Shown: positions 9,201 to 17,167 of the stretch, one piece after another | Numbering within the stretch: the first letter of the stretch is position 1 | Layout of the letters: each line of letters opens with the position of its first letter | Origin: JBBDST01 sp040904765 | GTDB taxonomy: Bacteria > Actinomycetota > Nitriliruptoria > Nitriliruptorales > Nitriliruptoraceae | Direction: 5' to 3' | Length of the DNA stretch: 26,738 nucleotides | NCBI GenBank assembly: GCA_040904765.1 | Contig: JBBDST010000041.1 | Span: forward strand, 1 to 26,738 | Notes under the pieces: model-generated | The model's input: only the letters and a program-made list of their open reading frames with translations | What the model was told of the DNA's origin: nothing | The model's database searches: none | Translations under genes and position numbers: made by a program

Positions 9201-9945
9201 GCGGTTCCAGTTCTTCTTTGGTGTGCGGCAAAAGTTCACGCGCGTGGTTGAGAGCGTCCGTCCAGATCGCAAACACGTCATCAAGGGCGGCTTGAAGCGC
9301 CGGGACACTGTCAAGATCCGTGTCGTGCCACAAGTCATCGGTGAGTCGAAGTTGCGGCAGTTGCAGCACTTTTTGTGCCAGGTCGCTGATGTTTTCGCGG
9401 GCAAGTTTCGCGCCGCCAATTAAAAAGGCGGTTTCGTGCTGGGCACGGCTGCCGATCACGCTGGCGGCAATGTCATCCAACGTGTCGTGCAACGCGACAT
9501 CGTCATCGTCGGTGACGGCCGTATCAATGGACAGGCCAGCGCTTACCCCAACAAAAGTGAGCATCCGTTGGCAAAATCCGTGGATCGTCACAATAGAGGC
9601 ATCATCAAACGCCATTACTGCCTGATCGATGCGTTTGCGACGCAGCGCAAGCGTGGTTTCGTCAGTATCACTCAGCCAGTTGGCGGTGGTCTCATCAAGG
9701 TTGTTTGGCGCGCCATCAAGCACGTTGAGGGCCTGGCGGAGGATGGCCAGGAGTCGCACTTTCAGTTCGGCTGTAGCGGCGTTGGTGAATGTGACGATCA
9801 AAAGCTGTTCGATACCAACGCGCCCCTCTGCCAGCAGTCGCAACGCGATGGTGGTGAGTGTGTGGGTTTTGCCGGTACCTGCACTGGCGTCAAGCGCCAG
9901 CGTTTCGGCGTGGTTGAGCGCATCAAAGGTGAACGGTGTGGTCAT
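6256..9945 (-). CDS. recB: Exodeoxyribonuclease V beta subunit RecB (3'-5' helicase and nuclease)
   Basis: This UvrD-type helicase fused to the RecB nuclease has 1229 residues. Motif I is DASAGTGKT at 19-27 and motif Ia is TFTNAATAEL. Also visible are LIDEFQDTD (II), IGDPKQAIYQFRG (III), LDTNWRSD (IV), TIHGAKGLEYPIVF (V) and YVALTRAAHA (VI). The C-terminal nuclease domain is intact. It has GTRAGNLLHSVFEQLDF, equivalent to the E. coli His956 region; then Asp1105 in GSIDSLL, Asp1119 and Lys1121 in VVVDYKSN; and the Gln1155/Tyr1159 pair. AAYLFVRGM follows as in E. coli. The enzyme therefore should both unwind and cut DNA at double-strand ends. Both its ends overlap neighbouring genes by 4 nt. 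Confidence 0.97.
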   Translation of the reverse strand: MTTPFTFDALNHAETLALDASAGTGKTHTLTTIALRLLAEGRVGIEQLLIVTFTNAATAELKVRLLAILRQALNVLDGAPNNLDETTANWLSDTDETTLALRRKRIDQAVMAFDDASIVTIHGFCQRMLTFVGVSAGLSIDTAVTDDDDVALHDTLDDIAASVIGSRAQHETAFLIGGAKLARENISDLAQKVLQLPQLRLTDDLWHDTDLDSVPALQAALDDVFAIWTDALNHARELLPHTKEELEPLVRKFLTDPFFTQPSNQKTYRETKIALAAQALATFLTTAATVPPIAVDPNIKGIQEEAAYLWFTHDAIKQFELPGQIPDTTLTAVSQRLAAARDQVITQARNVIAHGIWQRYQRHRTNRQVMTYDDLLRQLHQALTDPKRAELTRTMLRSQYTTALIDEFQDTDAVQWGIFSAVFSPADPLIVIGDPKQAIYQFRGADVATYLRARDTMRHVFTLDTNWRSDSNHVAAINAIFDTTGAFEPYGITYLPSHATHDNRLDGPAINSGINVRELSTNGDSKGQSTRRIVDDMAAHAVTVLADTTLRDGETLRPITPRDIAVLVRTNRLARQVQAALNARGVPAAIQRGGSVYASQDAAALHQLLAAIARPHATPLVCGAAASSLIQMPTVLLAAIQDGTATGGQQATFVQFTQALVSWQTLWRQHGVFAAIMAATGHFAATVEADRMLTNVRHLAELLATVEETHQFGPDALVAWLAQKRGEVDTNSYRPEESDELRLDGNDDAVRIATIHGAKGLEYPIVFIGDLWMTGPQSKPGLISFTDPDATPHAKPTLDVSLPLYTKPPSRSSELASRDSKAEQVRLAYVALTRAAHATVVWCPDAKRDDTSALGAVMANQEPDATYSDIFTSIATNHGAPITHTNVTTPANTRYMPTTTPLVALTSRTQQRTRFDTPYRHTSFSALTRHNQTHASVFAVSRSQGGDDDRDDTRTDVPQGGVTLPLATFPRGTRAGNLLHSVFEQLDFMSATKDTLTATLTQAAERSRFTSLNVDEAAGGILQVLNTPLGHAYDDATLRQIPRHARADEMAFTVPLANPASTVTLSALTPVLAQSRDPLLTRLAAQLDADPYRIGLAGFLTGSIDSLLRLPNGKYVVVDYKSNYIGDLNGDTHLACYAPTTALANTMTEHLYTLQALLYLVVTHRYLARRINNYDPATHLHGAAYLFVRGMAGQTTPDEHGMRFGVASVTPEPDVLDHVNAILAKEERR

Positions 9946-12900
9946 GCGCGTGCCTGACTACGGGCCTCAAACAGCGGCCCAAACACGTCGGTTGCAAGCA
10001 CGTGGAACCGGCCGTCAGCCATCAACTGGTCTAACGGCAGATCAAATCCGTACAGGTAGCGAACGGCCGGTTTGGTGGCTTCCCCCATCCTGCGATAAGC
10101 ATCGTGCCACTTTCCTTGGGCTGCGTTGACTGCTTTGCTCACGTCTTTCCCGGCGCATATTTTTTCTGCATACGCATAAGAAGTGCGGACAAAAAATGGG
10201 GTGGGTGTGGTGGTGATTGCCTGGCTGGTTTTGATCAGTCGGGTCAGGATGTCGACGCAGCCGTCAACCTTTGGTGGTGCGTTGACGTTGCGTATGGATA
10301 ACTTGTTTTTGTTGCGGTAGATCACGATCCCATCGTGAGGGATGCCAGTTTGTGCACTCACGGCAAGGACTTGGACCCAGACGGCAAGTTCGCTTCTGGC
10401 CGGATCAGACGAAGCGTCATACGACACGATTGTGTGTGCGTAGCGGGCGACGTCACCGTTTAACGTCACGTCGTCGATAGCCAGTGTGAGCGGCAGCAGG
10501 GTTGGGCAGTCGGCAAGTTCGCGTCGAACATGACGTAAGTCCGTCACGAACGCTTGAAGTTCGTGTTTGGCGATCGTGCCAAAACTGCCGGTTGGTAGCA
10601 CCCCTCGGGAGGTGAACGCGTCAATAAACGCGTCAAGAGTGCCGTCGTCGCGCCAGCTCATCGCTTCGTCATAGACGGCGTATCGTGGCAAGCCGCTCAA
10701 TGCAAACAGGTCGCGGTCATTGGGCATGTCTTCGTCGGCGACGACCCTGATGCCGTGCCGCAACAGGTAAGCCCGTGCCGGGTCTTGTAAGGCGCTGATG
10801 AGGGATGTCAGCGTGGCACTGTCTTGGGGTTGCACGGCGGTGGGTGTGGCTAGGTGTGGCTGCACAAGTGGCTGGCCTACACCATCGAAGGTGCGGGTTT
10901 GAGCTGCCGCTGCGATGTGAAGCAACGCCTGGTCGGTGCGTAAAAGCGGTGATTGAGGGTCGTAATATGCCGCGTGGGTGAGTTGGCGGGGATGGGTGAC
11001 GGTAAGCCGACTCGTCGCAGACGTCGCGTCGTGGCCGATTAGATGGGTGTCGATGAGTTCAATGAGGTCATCCAGCACCCGGGCGTTTGGTTTGTTGTCG
11101 CCGGTCCGCGGATCCGTTGCCGTGTAGGTGACGATCAGATGTTCGGTGGCGTTTATCAACGTATCGAACACGAGCTGGCGGGTTTCGTCTTTGGCGCTGG
11201 TGTCGTTGGGATCTGGCTGGGTTGCGATGAGGTCGTGTACGACATCGCTGGTTGCGTTGGCTAATGCGGTGTCGTTCATGCCAAGCAGACATACGACGCG
11301 AAATGGCAGGCTGCGGATGCCAAGCAGTGACGACACGGTGATTCCGGTGTCACTAGTGCCGGTGACTCCATGTTTGGCACAGGCACGTTCAAACACGTCG
11401 ATGTATTCGGCGAGCGACACGGTGAGGCTGGCGTGTTCGGTGGTGTCGTTGGCAAGCGCACCGAGTATCTGTGCGATCGTGTCGGTGTCGGTTTGGCGTT
11501 GGAATGCGTCGGCTGGCGGTTTGAGGAGCGTGTCAAGGATCTGCACGGTCGCATCTATCCATGTGGTGAGGCTGCGTGGTTCACGCCACGTTGACAGGTG
11601 TGCGAATACGTCGGTGAGGAAACTCAATACGGTCAAGAACCGTTGCATGTCGTCGGTGGCAAGTGCCGCATAGGGTGAGACGTCATACACCACCCGTTCG
11701 CCTTGGTTGGGTACGGCAAGACCAAGCACGATCCGGTCAAAGCCGTACGCGAAACTGCCGGTGGTGTCCGCAACACCAGACAGTGCCAGTCGGTGTTTGC
11801 TATCGATACCCCAACGCACGCCGGCGGTACGCAATAACGCCACGAGGTCGCCTATTTCGGCGGTTGTGAGGCCTAACTGTTCGCGGACAACTTCGCGGTG
11901 AAGCAGGTCAGATACGTCGTTTAAGGTGACCCGTGATTGTGCGAGTGTGAGTAGTTGGGTGAGGGTTTCTGCTAGTGGGTTGGCTGTGGCAACGGAACGG
12001 TCACGGATGGCAAACGGCAGTTGTGGATGGTTGCGGCGGTTTTGGCCCAGTTCGTCACCGTCGGCCAGTACGCCTGCGATGAGTGGTGCGATGGCAGGCA
12101 GATCAGGGCTGATGATTGCGATGTCGCGTAGTTGTAACGTCGGGTCGGCGTCAAGCAGTGCCAGCAGATGGTCTTTCACTGCGTCACATTCGCGCACGAT
12201 TCCGTGACAGGCATGCAGCGACACACTGTTGTCGTCAGGTTGAAGCACGGCACGTTCGCTCTGTTTTGGCGGCGTGTCGGTAAGCAAGTGCCGTTTGAGC
12301 ACGCTCAGTGCGGTTGTGCCGTTTGACGGCACGTCAAGGTCGTTGACGGTGGCGTTGGTTAATGCCTTGGCAACCTGGCGGTGTTGGGTTTGTGCATGGC
12401 GGGTGAAGACGTCAAGTGATGGGTTGTTGGGTTGCGGGTCACTGCCAAGCGGCCAGGTACGTGACGGCGTTAACAGGTAGAGGTTGACTGGCCGGTGGTG
12501 AGAAACGGCGTTCAACAGGGCAAGTTCGCTGGCTGGCAACGCGTGGACACCAAACACGCTGTAACGCTCAGCGAGACGTTCGTTGAACCCGGACGTGTCG
12601 GTACCGCTAAGGCGTGTGATGGCTTTGGTGAGGCGCACGTGGGGCGGATCTTCGCTAATTGCAGCACACAGTGAACGCCACAACACCGGCTGCCACGCCA
12701 GATGTGGGCCAAGGGGTTGGCCAAAACGGTCAGTGTCGTCTGCGTCACACCAACGGTCTAACAGTTCTGGCCGATGTTTGATGTAACGGTCGAACAGGTC
12801 GGCTGTGTGGCGGGCAAACGCCACGCCTGAACGCTCACCGGCCTCGGGGGCAAGTTGCTGTTGGAGTGATGTGTAGGCAGGTTCGCTTGATTGGTCGCGA

Positions 12901-13223
12901 CGCAGCAGCGAAAGAATTGTCCAGGTGAGCCGGTCGGGGGTGAACAGTTGTGAGGCCGCATCGTCAAGCACGGCCGTTAACACTGCGTCGATGACGGTTG
13001 CCGGAAACGGTGTAGCAAGGTTTGCGACATGCGCATACGCCCCACCGTGATGGGTTGCGAGCGCATCAGACAGCCAGCGGGCAACCGCAAAACTTGGTAC
13101 TGCCACGACCGTTTGGGTGAGTGGGTCGGCCTCGATCGTTTCGTCGATGGTGTCTGCCAGCACGGACGCTAACGGCGGCAGGGTTTCGTGCCGGTAGACG
13201 GTGAGTCCGCTGGTTGGTGTCAC
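9942..13223 (-). CDS. recC: Exodeoxyribonuclease V gamma subunit RecC
   Basis: This 1093-residue protein sits between the SMC-like ATPase and recB and matches RecC (1122 residues in E. coli). RecC is the inactive helicase-like scaffold that splits the strands and reads Chi. The N-terminus resembles the family in YRHETLPPLASVLADTI and VVAVPSFAVARWL. Later segments HYLLTPSRTW-like, PEAGERSGVAFARHTADLFDRY and IRSLPFRVVCLLGMNDTALAN are also typical. No Walker A motif is present, as expected. The start is a GTG overlapping the previous stop (GTGA). The C-terminal half carries the degenerate nuclease-like fold, ending in DLPLDQLMADGRFHV. The actual Chi sequence recognised cannot be predicted from this. 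Confidence 0.93.
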   Translation of the reverse strand: MTPTSGLTVYRHETLPPLASVLADTIDETIEADPLTQTVVAVPSFAVARWLSDALATHHGGAYAHVANLATPFPATVIDAVLTAVLDDAASQLFTPDRLTWTILSLLRRDQSSEPAYTSLQQQLAPEAGERSGVAFARHTADLFDRYIKHRPELLDRWCDADDTDRFGQPLGPHLAWQPVLWRSLCAAISEDPPHVRLTKAITRLSGTDTSGFNERLAERYSVFGVHALPASELALLNAVSHHRPVNLYLLTPSRTWPLGSDPQPNNPSLDVFTRHAQTQHRQVAKALTNATVNDLDVPSNGTTALSVLKRHLLTDTPPKQSERAVLQPDDNSVSLHACHGIVRECDAVKDHLLALLDADPTLQLRDIAIISPDLPAIAPLIAGVLADGDELGQNRRNHPQLPFAIRDRSVATANPLAETLTQLLTLAQSRVTLNDVSDLLHREVVREQLGLTTAEIGDLVALLRTAGVRWGIDSKHRLALSGVADTTGSFAYGFDRIVLGLAVPNQGERVVYDVSPYAALATDDMQRFLTVLSFLTDVFAHLSTWREPRSLTTWIDATVQILDTLLKPPADAFQRQTDTDTIAQILGALANDTTEHASLTVSLAEYIDVFERACAKHGVTGTSDTGITVSSLLGIRSLPFRVVCLLGMNDTALANATSDVVHDLIATQPDPNDTSAKDETRQLVFDTLINATEHLIVTYTATDPRTGDNKPNARVLDDLIELIDTHLIGHDATSATSRLTVTHPRQLTHAAYYDPQSPLLRTDQALLHIAAAAQTRTFDGVGQPLVQPHLATPTAVQPQDSATLTSLISALQDPARAYLLRHGIRVVADEDMPNDRDLFALSGLPRYAVYDEAMSWRDDGTLDAFIDAFTSRGVLPTGSFGTIAKHELQAFVTDLRHVRRELADCPTLLPLTLAIDDVTLNGDVARYAHTIVSYDASSDPARSELAVWVQVLAVSAQTGIPHDGIVIYRNKNKLSIRNVNAPPKVDGCVDILTRLIKTSQAITTTPTPFFVRTSYAYAEKICAGKDVSKAVNAAQGKWHDAYRRMGEATKPAVRYLYGFDLPLDQLMADGRFHVLATDVFGPLFEARSQARA

Positions 13224-15832
13224 AGGACGATCCGGGTGGCTCCGCCGACGTGACGGAAACGTTCGCCGTCGCAGGTCAACACGACCAGTTGGGTGTGTTG
13301 ACCTGCCAAGCGCAGCACGGCACCGAGCCGTTCGAGCCGTTGTTGGTCGGTGTGGCCGAGTGCATCGTCAAAAAATACGACGCCGCCTTCGTCGCCAAGC
13401 AGGCGGGCGCAGGCAAGCCGGCTGATGAGGGCCAGTTGTTCTTGGGCGCCGGCTGAGAGTTGTTCAAGGTCAAGCCAGACACCGTCAACGTGGCGACGTG
13501 CGATCGCCAGACTGTCGTTCAGTTCGATGTCGAACGTCGCCCCGTACAAGAGCCGCCCGAAACGAAGAATCTCGTCGTACAGCGGGGCGATGTAGCGGCT
13601 ATGAGCAAGGCCACGGTGAGTTTCAAGCGTGTCGTAGAGCCGTTTGGCAACGGCCGCGCGATGCTGTTGGGCGTCGCGTTGTTCTTGTAAGCGGGTGCAG
13701 CGGGTTGCATGTTCTTCGCGACGTTCAAACAGGCCGTCGCCGCCGCGGACACGGATAGTGGTGTCGAGCTGTTCGCGGCGCCGTTGGGTGGTTTCGCGGG
13801 CCGTTTTGAGGTCGCGAAGTACTGCTTGTGCGTTGTCGTTGAGCGCGTCGATGTCATCGGCGCCAGCTTCAGCTAACTGCCGGTTTAACACGTCTTGTTG
13901 CTGTTGAAGGGCGGTGACCGTGTCGTTGGCGGTGTTTAACGTTGCCATCAAGTCGTTGTTGTCGTTGCTTGTTTCGTGAGCGTGCAGTTCGCGTTCGATA
14001 CGTTCTTGTTCGGCCTGTTCGTTGGCAAGCGTGATCCGGGTGGTGGTGACCTGTGCGCTTTTGGCGTCATACAAGACGCGCAGTTCTCGTTCAGTCGTGT
14101 CGGCTGTGTCGTAGGCGTGTTCGGCCAACTGTTCGCGTTCACGGGCGGCGTGAAGTTGCGCATCGAGTGTTGCCGTGTCGCCAAGGCCGGTCGTGTCGGT
14201 GGAGTGATCAAGTAGGGCGTACGCCTGTTCGATGGCTTCACGCGTGTCGTCGCCAAGCATCGTGTCATATTCGATGCTTTGGTGTGCCAACTGTTGGCTG
14301 AGTGCCAATCGTTGGTCACGTTTGGCACGGGCTTCCTCGATGGTTGCAACATCATGCTGGCGTAGCGCGTCGTCAAGTGCCCGGGTGGCGTTTGCCCACG
14401 CGTTGTGGGTGTCTGCTTTGGGCAGGGTGATGGCAAGTTTGGCGACGTCGCCGATGGCAAGGCCGGTGTTGGTTGTGAGGGTTGCTTGCCAGTTGTCGCC
14501 TGCGGCAAGTTCGTGCACGATCCCGTCAACGCTGAGGTGAAATGCCATAAGGGCATTCACGGTCACATCAGGTGCAGTTTGTTGCTGTTGGATGCGAGCC
14601 ACATCGACGGCATGCTGTAAGCGTTCGAGATGTTCAAGGACTTCTTGAGTGAACGGATTTTCGTTGAGCGCGTGGGTCGTTTGGGCCCGTTCGTGTTCGA
14701 GTTGGATGAGGCGGTCACGCCGTTTGGTGATTATTTCGCGTTCGTCGACGGCTTGACGCAACTGACGCTGTTTATCGGCGTGTTGGCGGGCTCGTCTGGC
14801 CTCGTCACGCTCATGTTGGGCGTTCAGCCGGGCCTGTTCGGCGTTTGCAAGCTCAACTGCAAGCGCGGTGAGGGCCGTGTCGTAGGCGGCGTGTTCTTCG
14901 GCGAGGACGTCGATCCGTTCGGCCCGTTGGGACTGTTCGAACGTGAGGCGTTGCTGCTGTTCGTTGCGTGCGACAAGGGTGTCTCGTTTGGCTGTGGCTG
15001 CTTCTAATTCGGCACCGACGATTCGCAGGTCGTTGCGCCAGGTGGTGACACGCAAAACGGCGTCGCGGGCTTTGGCGGCGTCGTGTTCTGCTTTAGTGAC
15101 GGCCTGATCCAGGCGGGGTAGTTCACGTTCAAGCCGGTCGCGTTCGTCACTGTCGTTTTGGACGGCGGCAAGTTCTTGGTTGAGCTGTTCGAGTTCGTTA
15201 AGCGCCGTGTCGTACGCCTCATCGAGCTGTTTGAGTTCGGTACGGAGTTTGCCGGTTTTTTCGGTGAAAAAGCTGGCGTAGTGGCGGCGGGCGGCATCTA
15301 CCACCGCATGTTCGATCATGCCTACGGCAGCCGTTTTGGTGCCGGCGTCAAGTACGCGGGTGAGCCCACGGGCGTCATCGATCGCCGGTTGGGTGGCAAG
15401 TTCGCGTTGGGTGAGCCACAGGGCCTGCCACAGGCCTCGGTCAAGTTTTTCATCTAGCGCTTTAACGACGTAGTCGTGGGCTTCGTCGCCGCTTAGCTGT
15501 ATCGGATCTGTGCCGGTGACAATCAGTTCGGTGGTGGGCCGTTTGGTGAACTGTTTGCGGTAGGTGAAGGTGCGTTCGCCAAGTTTGAATGTGGCGCTCA
15601 CGCCAGGCGGTTCATCGCGACCGCTGGTCTGTAGCAGCTTCACGTCTGAATGTTTCGAGGAAGCTTTGTAGGTGAGGAGCGCCACAAAGGCGTCACGGAG
15701 CGTCGTTTTGCCGGCTTCGTTGGGGCCTTCGACAATCACCACGCCGGTCAGCTCAGTGGTATCGGTCGCAAACGGCACGGTGCGGTTTTCGACCCCCCGG
15801 ACGTTGTGTAGCGAAAGTTCGATGAGCCTCAC
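13220..15832 (-). CDS. SMC-like AAA ATPase of the YhaN / SbcC type
   Basis: This is an 870-residue ABC/SMC-type ATPase with split nucleotide-binding halves. Walker A is GPNEAGKT at 36-43. Long heptad-rich, Gln/Glu/Arg-rich coiled coils run at about 195-420 and 480-720. The ABC signature LSAGAQEQ lies at 792-799 and Walker B VVFFDDAL at 818-825. The family partners an Mre11-like nuclease to recognise and tether DNA ends, and the gene just upstream is such a nuclease. There is no CxxC between the two coils, so the Rad50/SbcC zinc hook is absent. Instead about 50 residues (421-471) look like a small beta-rich insert. This, with the shorter length (SbcC is about 1050), favours the YhaN-type subfamily. 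The start is a GTG in a GTGA overlap with the nuclease gene. Confidence 0.88.
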   Translation of the reverse strand: MRLIELSLHNVRGVENRTVPFATDTTELTGVVIVEGPNEAGKTTLRDAFVALLTYKASSKHSDVKLLQTSGRDEPPGVSATFKLGERTFTYRKQFTKRPTTELIVTGTDPIQLSGDEAHDYVVKALDEKLDRGLWQALWLTQRELATQPAIDDARGLTRVLDAGTKTAAVGMIEHAVVDAARRHYASFFTEKTGKLRTELKQLDEAYDTALNELEQLNQELAAVQNDSDERDRLERELPRLDQAVTKAEHDAAKARDAVLRVTTWRNDLRIVGAELEAATAKRDTLVARNEQQQRLTFEQSQRAERIDVLAEEHAAYDTALTALAVELANAEQARLNAQHERDEARRARQHADKQRQLRQAVDEREIITKRRDRLIQLEHERAQTTHALNENPFTQEVLEHLERLQHAVDVARIQQQQTAPDVTVNALMAFHLSVDGIVHELAAGDNWQATLTTNTGLAIGDVAKLAITLPKADTHNAWANATRALDDALRQHDVATIEEARAKRDQRLALSQQLAHQSIEYDTMLGDDTREAIEQAYALLDHSTDTTGLGDTATLDAQLHAAREREQLAEHAYDTADTTERELRVLYDAKSAQVTTTRITLANEQAEQERIERELHAHETSNDNNDLMATLNTANDTVTALQQQQDVLNRQLAEAGADDIDALNDNAQAVLRDLKTARETTQRRREQLDTTIRVRGGDGLFERREEHATRCTRLQEQRDAQQHRAAVAKRLYDTLETHRGLAHSRYIAPLYDEILRFGRLLYGATFDIELNDSLAIARRHVDGVWLDLEQLSAGAQEQLALISRLACARLLGDEGGVVFFDDALGHTDQQRLERLGAVLRLAGQHTQLVVLTCDGERFRHVGGATRIVL

Positions 15833-17004
15833 GTGTCGGCCTTCACCGCGAGCGCATACAACAGTGACAGCGCGTCGGCAGCGATCGGATCATCCGGTGC
15901 GTCGTTGCGAAGCGTGTTGAAGGCGTCAGCGACAAAGCCGCTGAGATTCATCTGGTCAAGGTCGGCGTCGTCGGGGGCGATGACAAGCTGGTCGTGGCGT
16001 TGCCAACGGGTTACTGACGCATACACGTCGGCGGCTTGGTTCAGCGCGTCAGTCAGTTTGGCATGCTGGGCGAGCGTGACGACACCTTGCAAGGCGAGTC
16101 GTAGGACGGTGCGGGCGTTGTCGCGCGCCGGGTCTCGTAGCCAGGTGATGAGCTGGTCAAGATCACGATCGTTTTCGAGGGTGACGATTTCGTTGACGAA
16201 TTGCCAGCGGCCGACTTTTTTTACCGTCACGTCAATGTCATCGCGACTGACCGTCACTTTCAACACATTGCCCGGGTCGGTTTCGCGCGGGCTGGTGGGT
16301 TCGGGTGCGCCGCTGTAATACACCCGTTTGGTTGGGCCAACTTGGGTGGTTGAATGCCGGTCACCTAACGCGATGTACTGGCATCGTTTGGACGTGACCA
16401 GCGCGGTGAGGTCGGTTTCACGCAGGACGTTCATGGTGTCATGGGCGCCACCGGCCGTGTCGACTCCACCGTGGGCGACGATGATGCGCAGTTTGCCGTC
16501 ATCGGTGAGGGTTTCGGCGAGTTCACTCAGCGGGTTGATGGTGTGCCGGCGGGTCCGCCACGGGGCCCCGACAATCACGACACCGTCAGCGATTTCGTGT
16601 TCGTCGGTGTCGGTGAGCACGGTGACGTGGGACGGACAGTTGTCAAGAAACGTCTGGGTTTTGTACACGCTGGCCGGATCGAGCGGGTCGTGGTTGGCGG
16701 GCAGCAGAAACATCGGGATTTTGGGTGCGCGTGCCAGCACATCAAGGGCACGAATAATCGTCTGCCGGTCGACCAGATTGTCGTCAAACACGTCGCCGGC
16801 AACGACTACACAGTCGGCCTGTTCGGTGGCGGCAAACTGCATCAGTGTGGCGATAGCATCGAGGCGGTCTTGTGCGAAGCGGCCTTGGGTTTCGGGTGCG
16901 AACACGTGCCGACGCATGCCAAGTTGCCAGTCGGCCGTGTGGATGAGCGTCACAGCCGTTGACTCGGCACGCACAGCCGTGTCGAAACTGGTCTGTTGGC
17001 TCAT
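15829..17004 (-). CDS. Mre11/SbcD-like metallophosphoesterase (YhaO type)
   Basis: This 391-residue calcineurin-like phosphoesterase is of the DNA-repair exonuclease type. Motif I is HTADWQLG (Asp25, with Gln27 where Mre11/SbcD has His). Motif II is VVAGDVFDDN (Asp71) and motif III is LPANHDP (Asn104, His105). IIVAHGGVD (His178) and ALGDRHS (Asp215, His217) supply the remaining metal ligands. The C-terminal region (about 290-391) should cap the active site and contact the coiled-coil ATPase, as in Mre11-Rad50. The frame is open back to 17196, but that extension is Arg-rich and lacks a ribosome binding site. GAGG lies seven bases ahead of the ATG at 17004. It is the first gene of the putative six-gene operon. 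Confidence 0.88.
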   Translation of the reverse strand: MSQQTSFDTAVRAESTAVTLIHTADWQLGMRRHVFAPETQGRFAQDRLDAIATLMQFAATEQADCVVVAGDVFDDNLVDRQTIIRALDVLARAPKIPMFLLPANHDPLDPASVYKTQTFLDNCPSHVTVLTDTDEHEIADGVVIVGAPWRTRRHTINPLSELAETLTDDGKLRIIVAHGGVDTAGGAHDTMNVLRETDLTALVTSKRCQYIALGDRHSTTQVGPTKRVYYSGAPEPTSPRETDPGNVLKVTVSRDDIDVTVKKVGRWQFVNEIVTLENDRDLDQLITWLRDPARDNARTVLRLALQGVVTLAQHAKLTDALNQAADVYASVTRWQRHDQLVIAPDDADLDQMNLSGFVADAFNTLRNDAPDDPIAADALSLLYALAVKADT

Positions 17005-17011
17005 CCTTGTG

Positions 17012-17015
17012 CCTC
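17012..17015 (-). promoter_or_regulatory. Ribosome binding site fixing the YhaO-like start
   Basis: On the minus strand GAGG occupies 17015-17012, seven bases before the ATG at 17004. It supports a 391-residue product rather than the longer open frame reaching 17196. Confidence 0.5.
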
Positions 17016-17155
17016 GCATGTAACGGTTTGTACGGGGAGTTAAACGGTAGCGCCGGGGCGTGACATAAGCCGACGATTCGTACCGGCCACGGCGCATGCT
17101 TGCCCGCCAACCGCTAGTTTTGTGTGAGCGCAGCCGTCTGCTGTGGTTGTGAGTG

Positions 17156-17160
17156 AAGGA
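17156..17160 (+). promoter_or_regulatory. Ribosome binding site fixing the methyltransferase-like start
   Basis: AAGGA ends seven bases before the GTG at 17168. The alternative in-frame GTG at 17153 lies upstream of this site, so 17168 is preferred. Confidence 0.5.
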
Positions 17161-17167
17161 CCAAATT

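Larger units (their letters stand above)
17005..17167. promoter_or_regulatory. Divergent intergenic region, presumed promoters for the end-processing operon and the methyltransferase-like gene
   Basis: These 163 bases separate two divergent starts, so each side needs its own promoter here. I could not define a convincing -35/-10 pair on either strand. I found no SOS-type palindrome with GAAC and GTTC half-sites, so LexA control is not supported by eye. A near-repeat of TAACGG (at about 17021) and TAAACGG (at about 17041) lies close to the operon side; its meaning is unknown. Confidence 0.4.

Noticed and set aside
16328..17023. 231-residue plus-strand open frame
   Set aside because: It is antisense to the metallophosphoesterase gene, is Ser/Val/Arg-rich and has no recognisable motif.
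17005..17167. LexA/SOS box ahead of the end-processing operon
   Set aside because: I looked for GAAC-N4-GTTC-type palindromes and found none on either strand.
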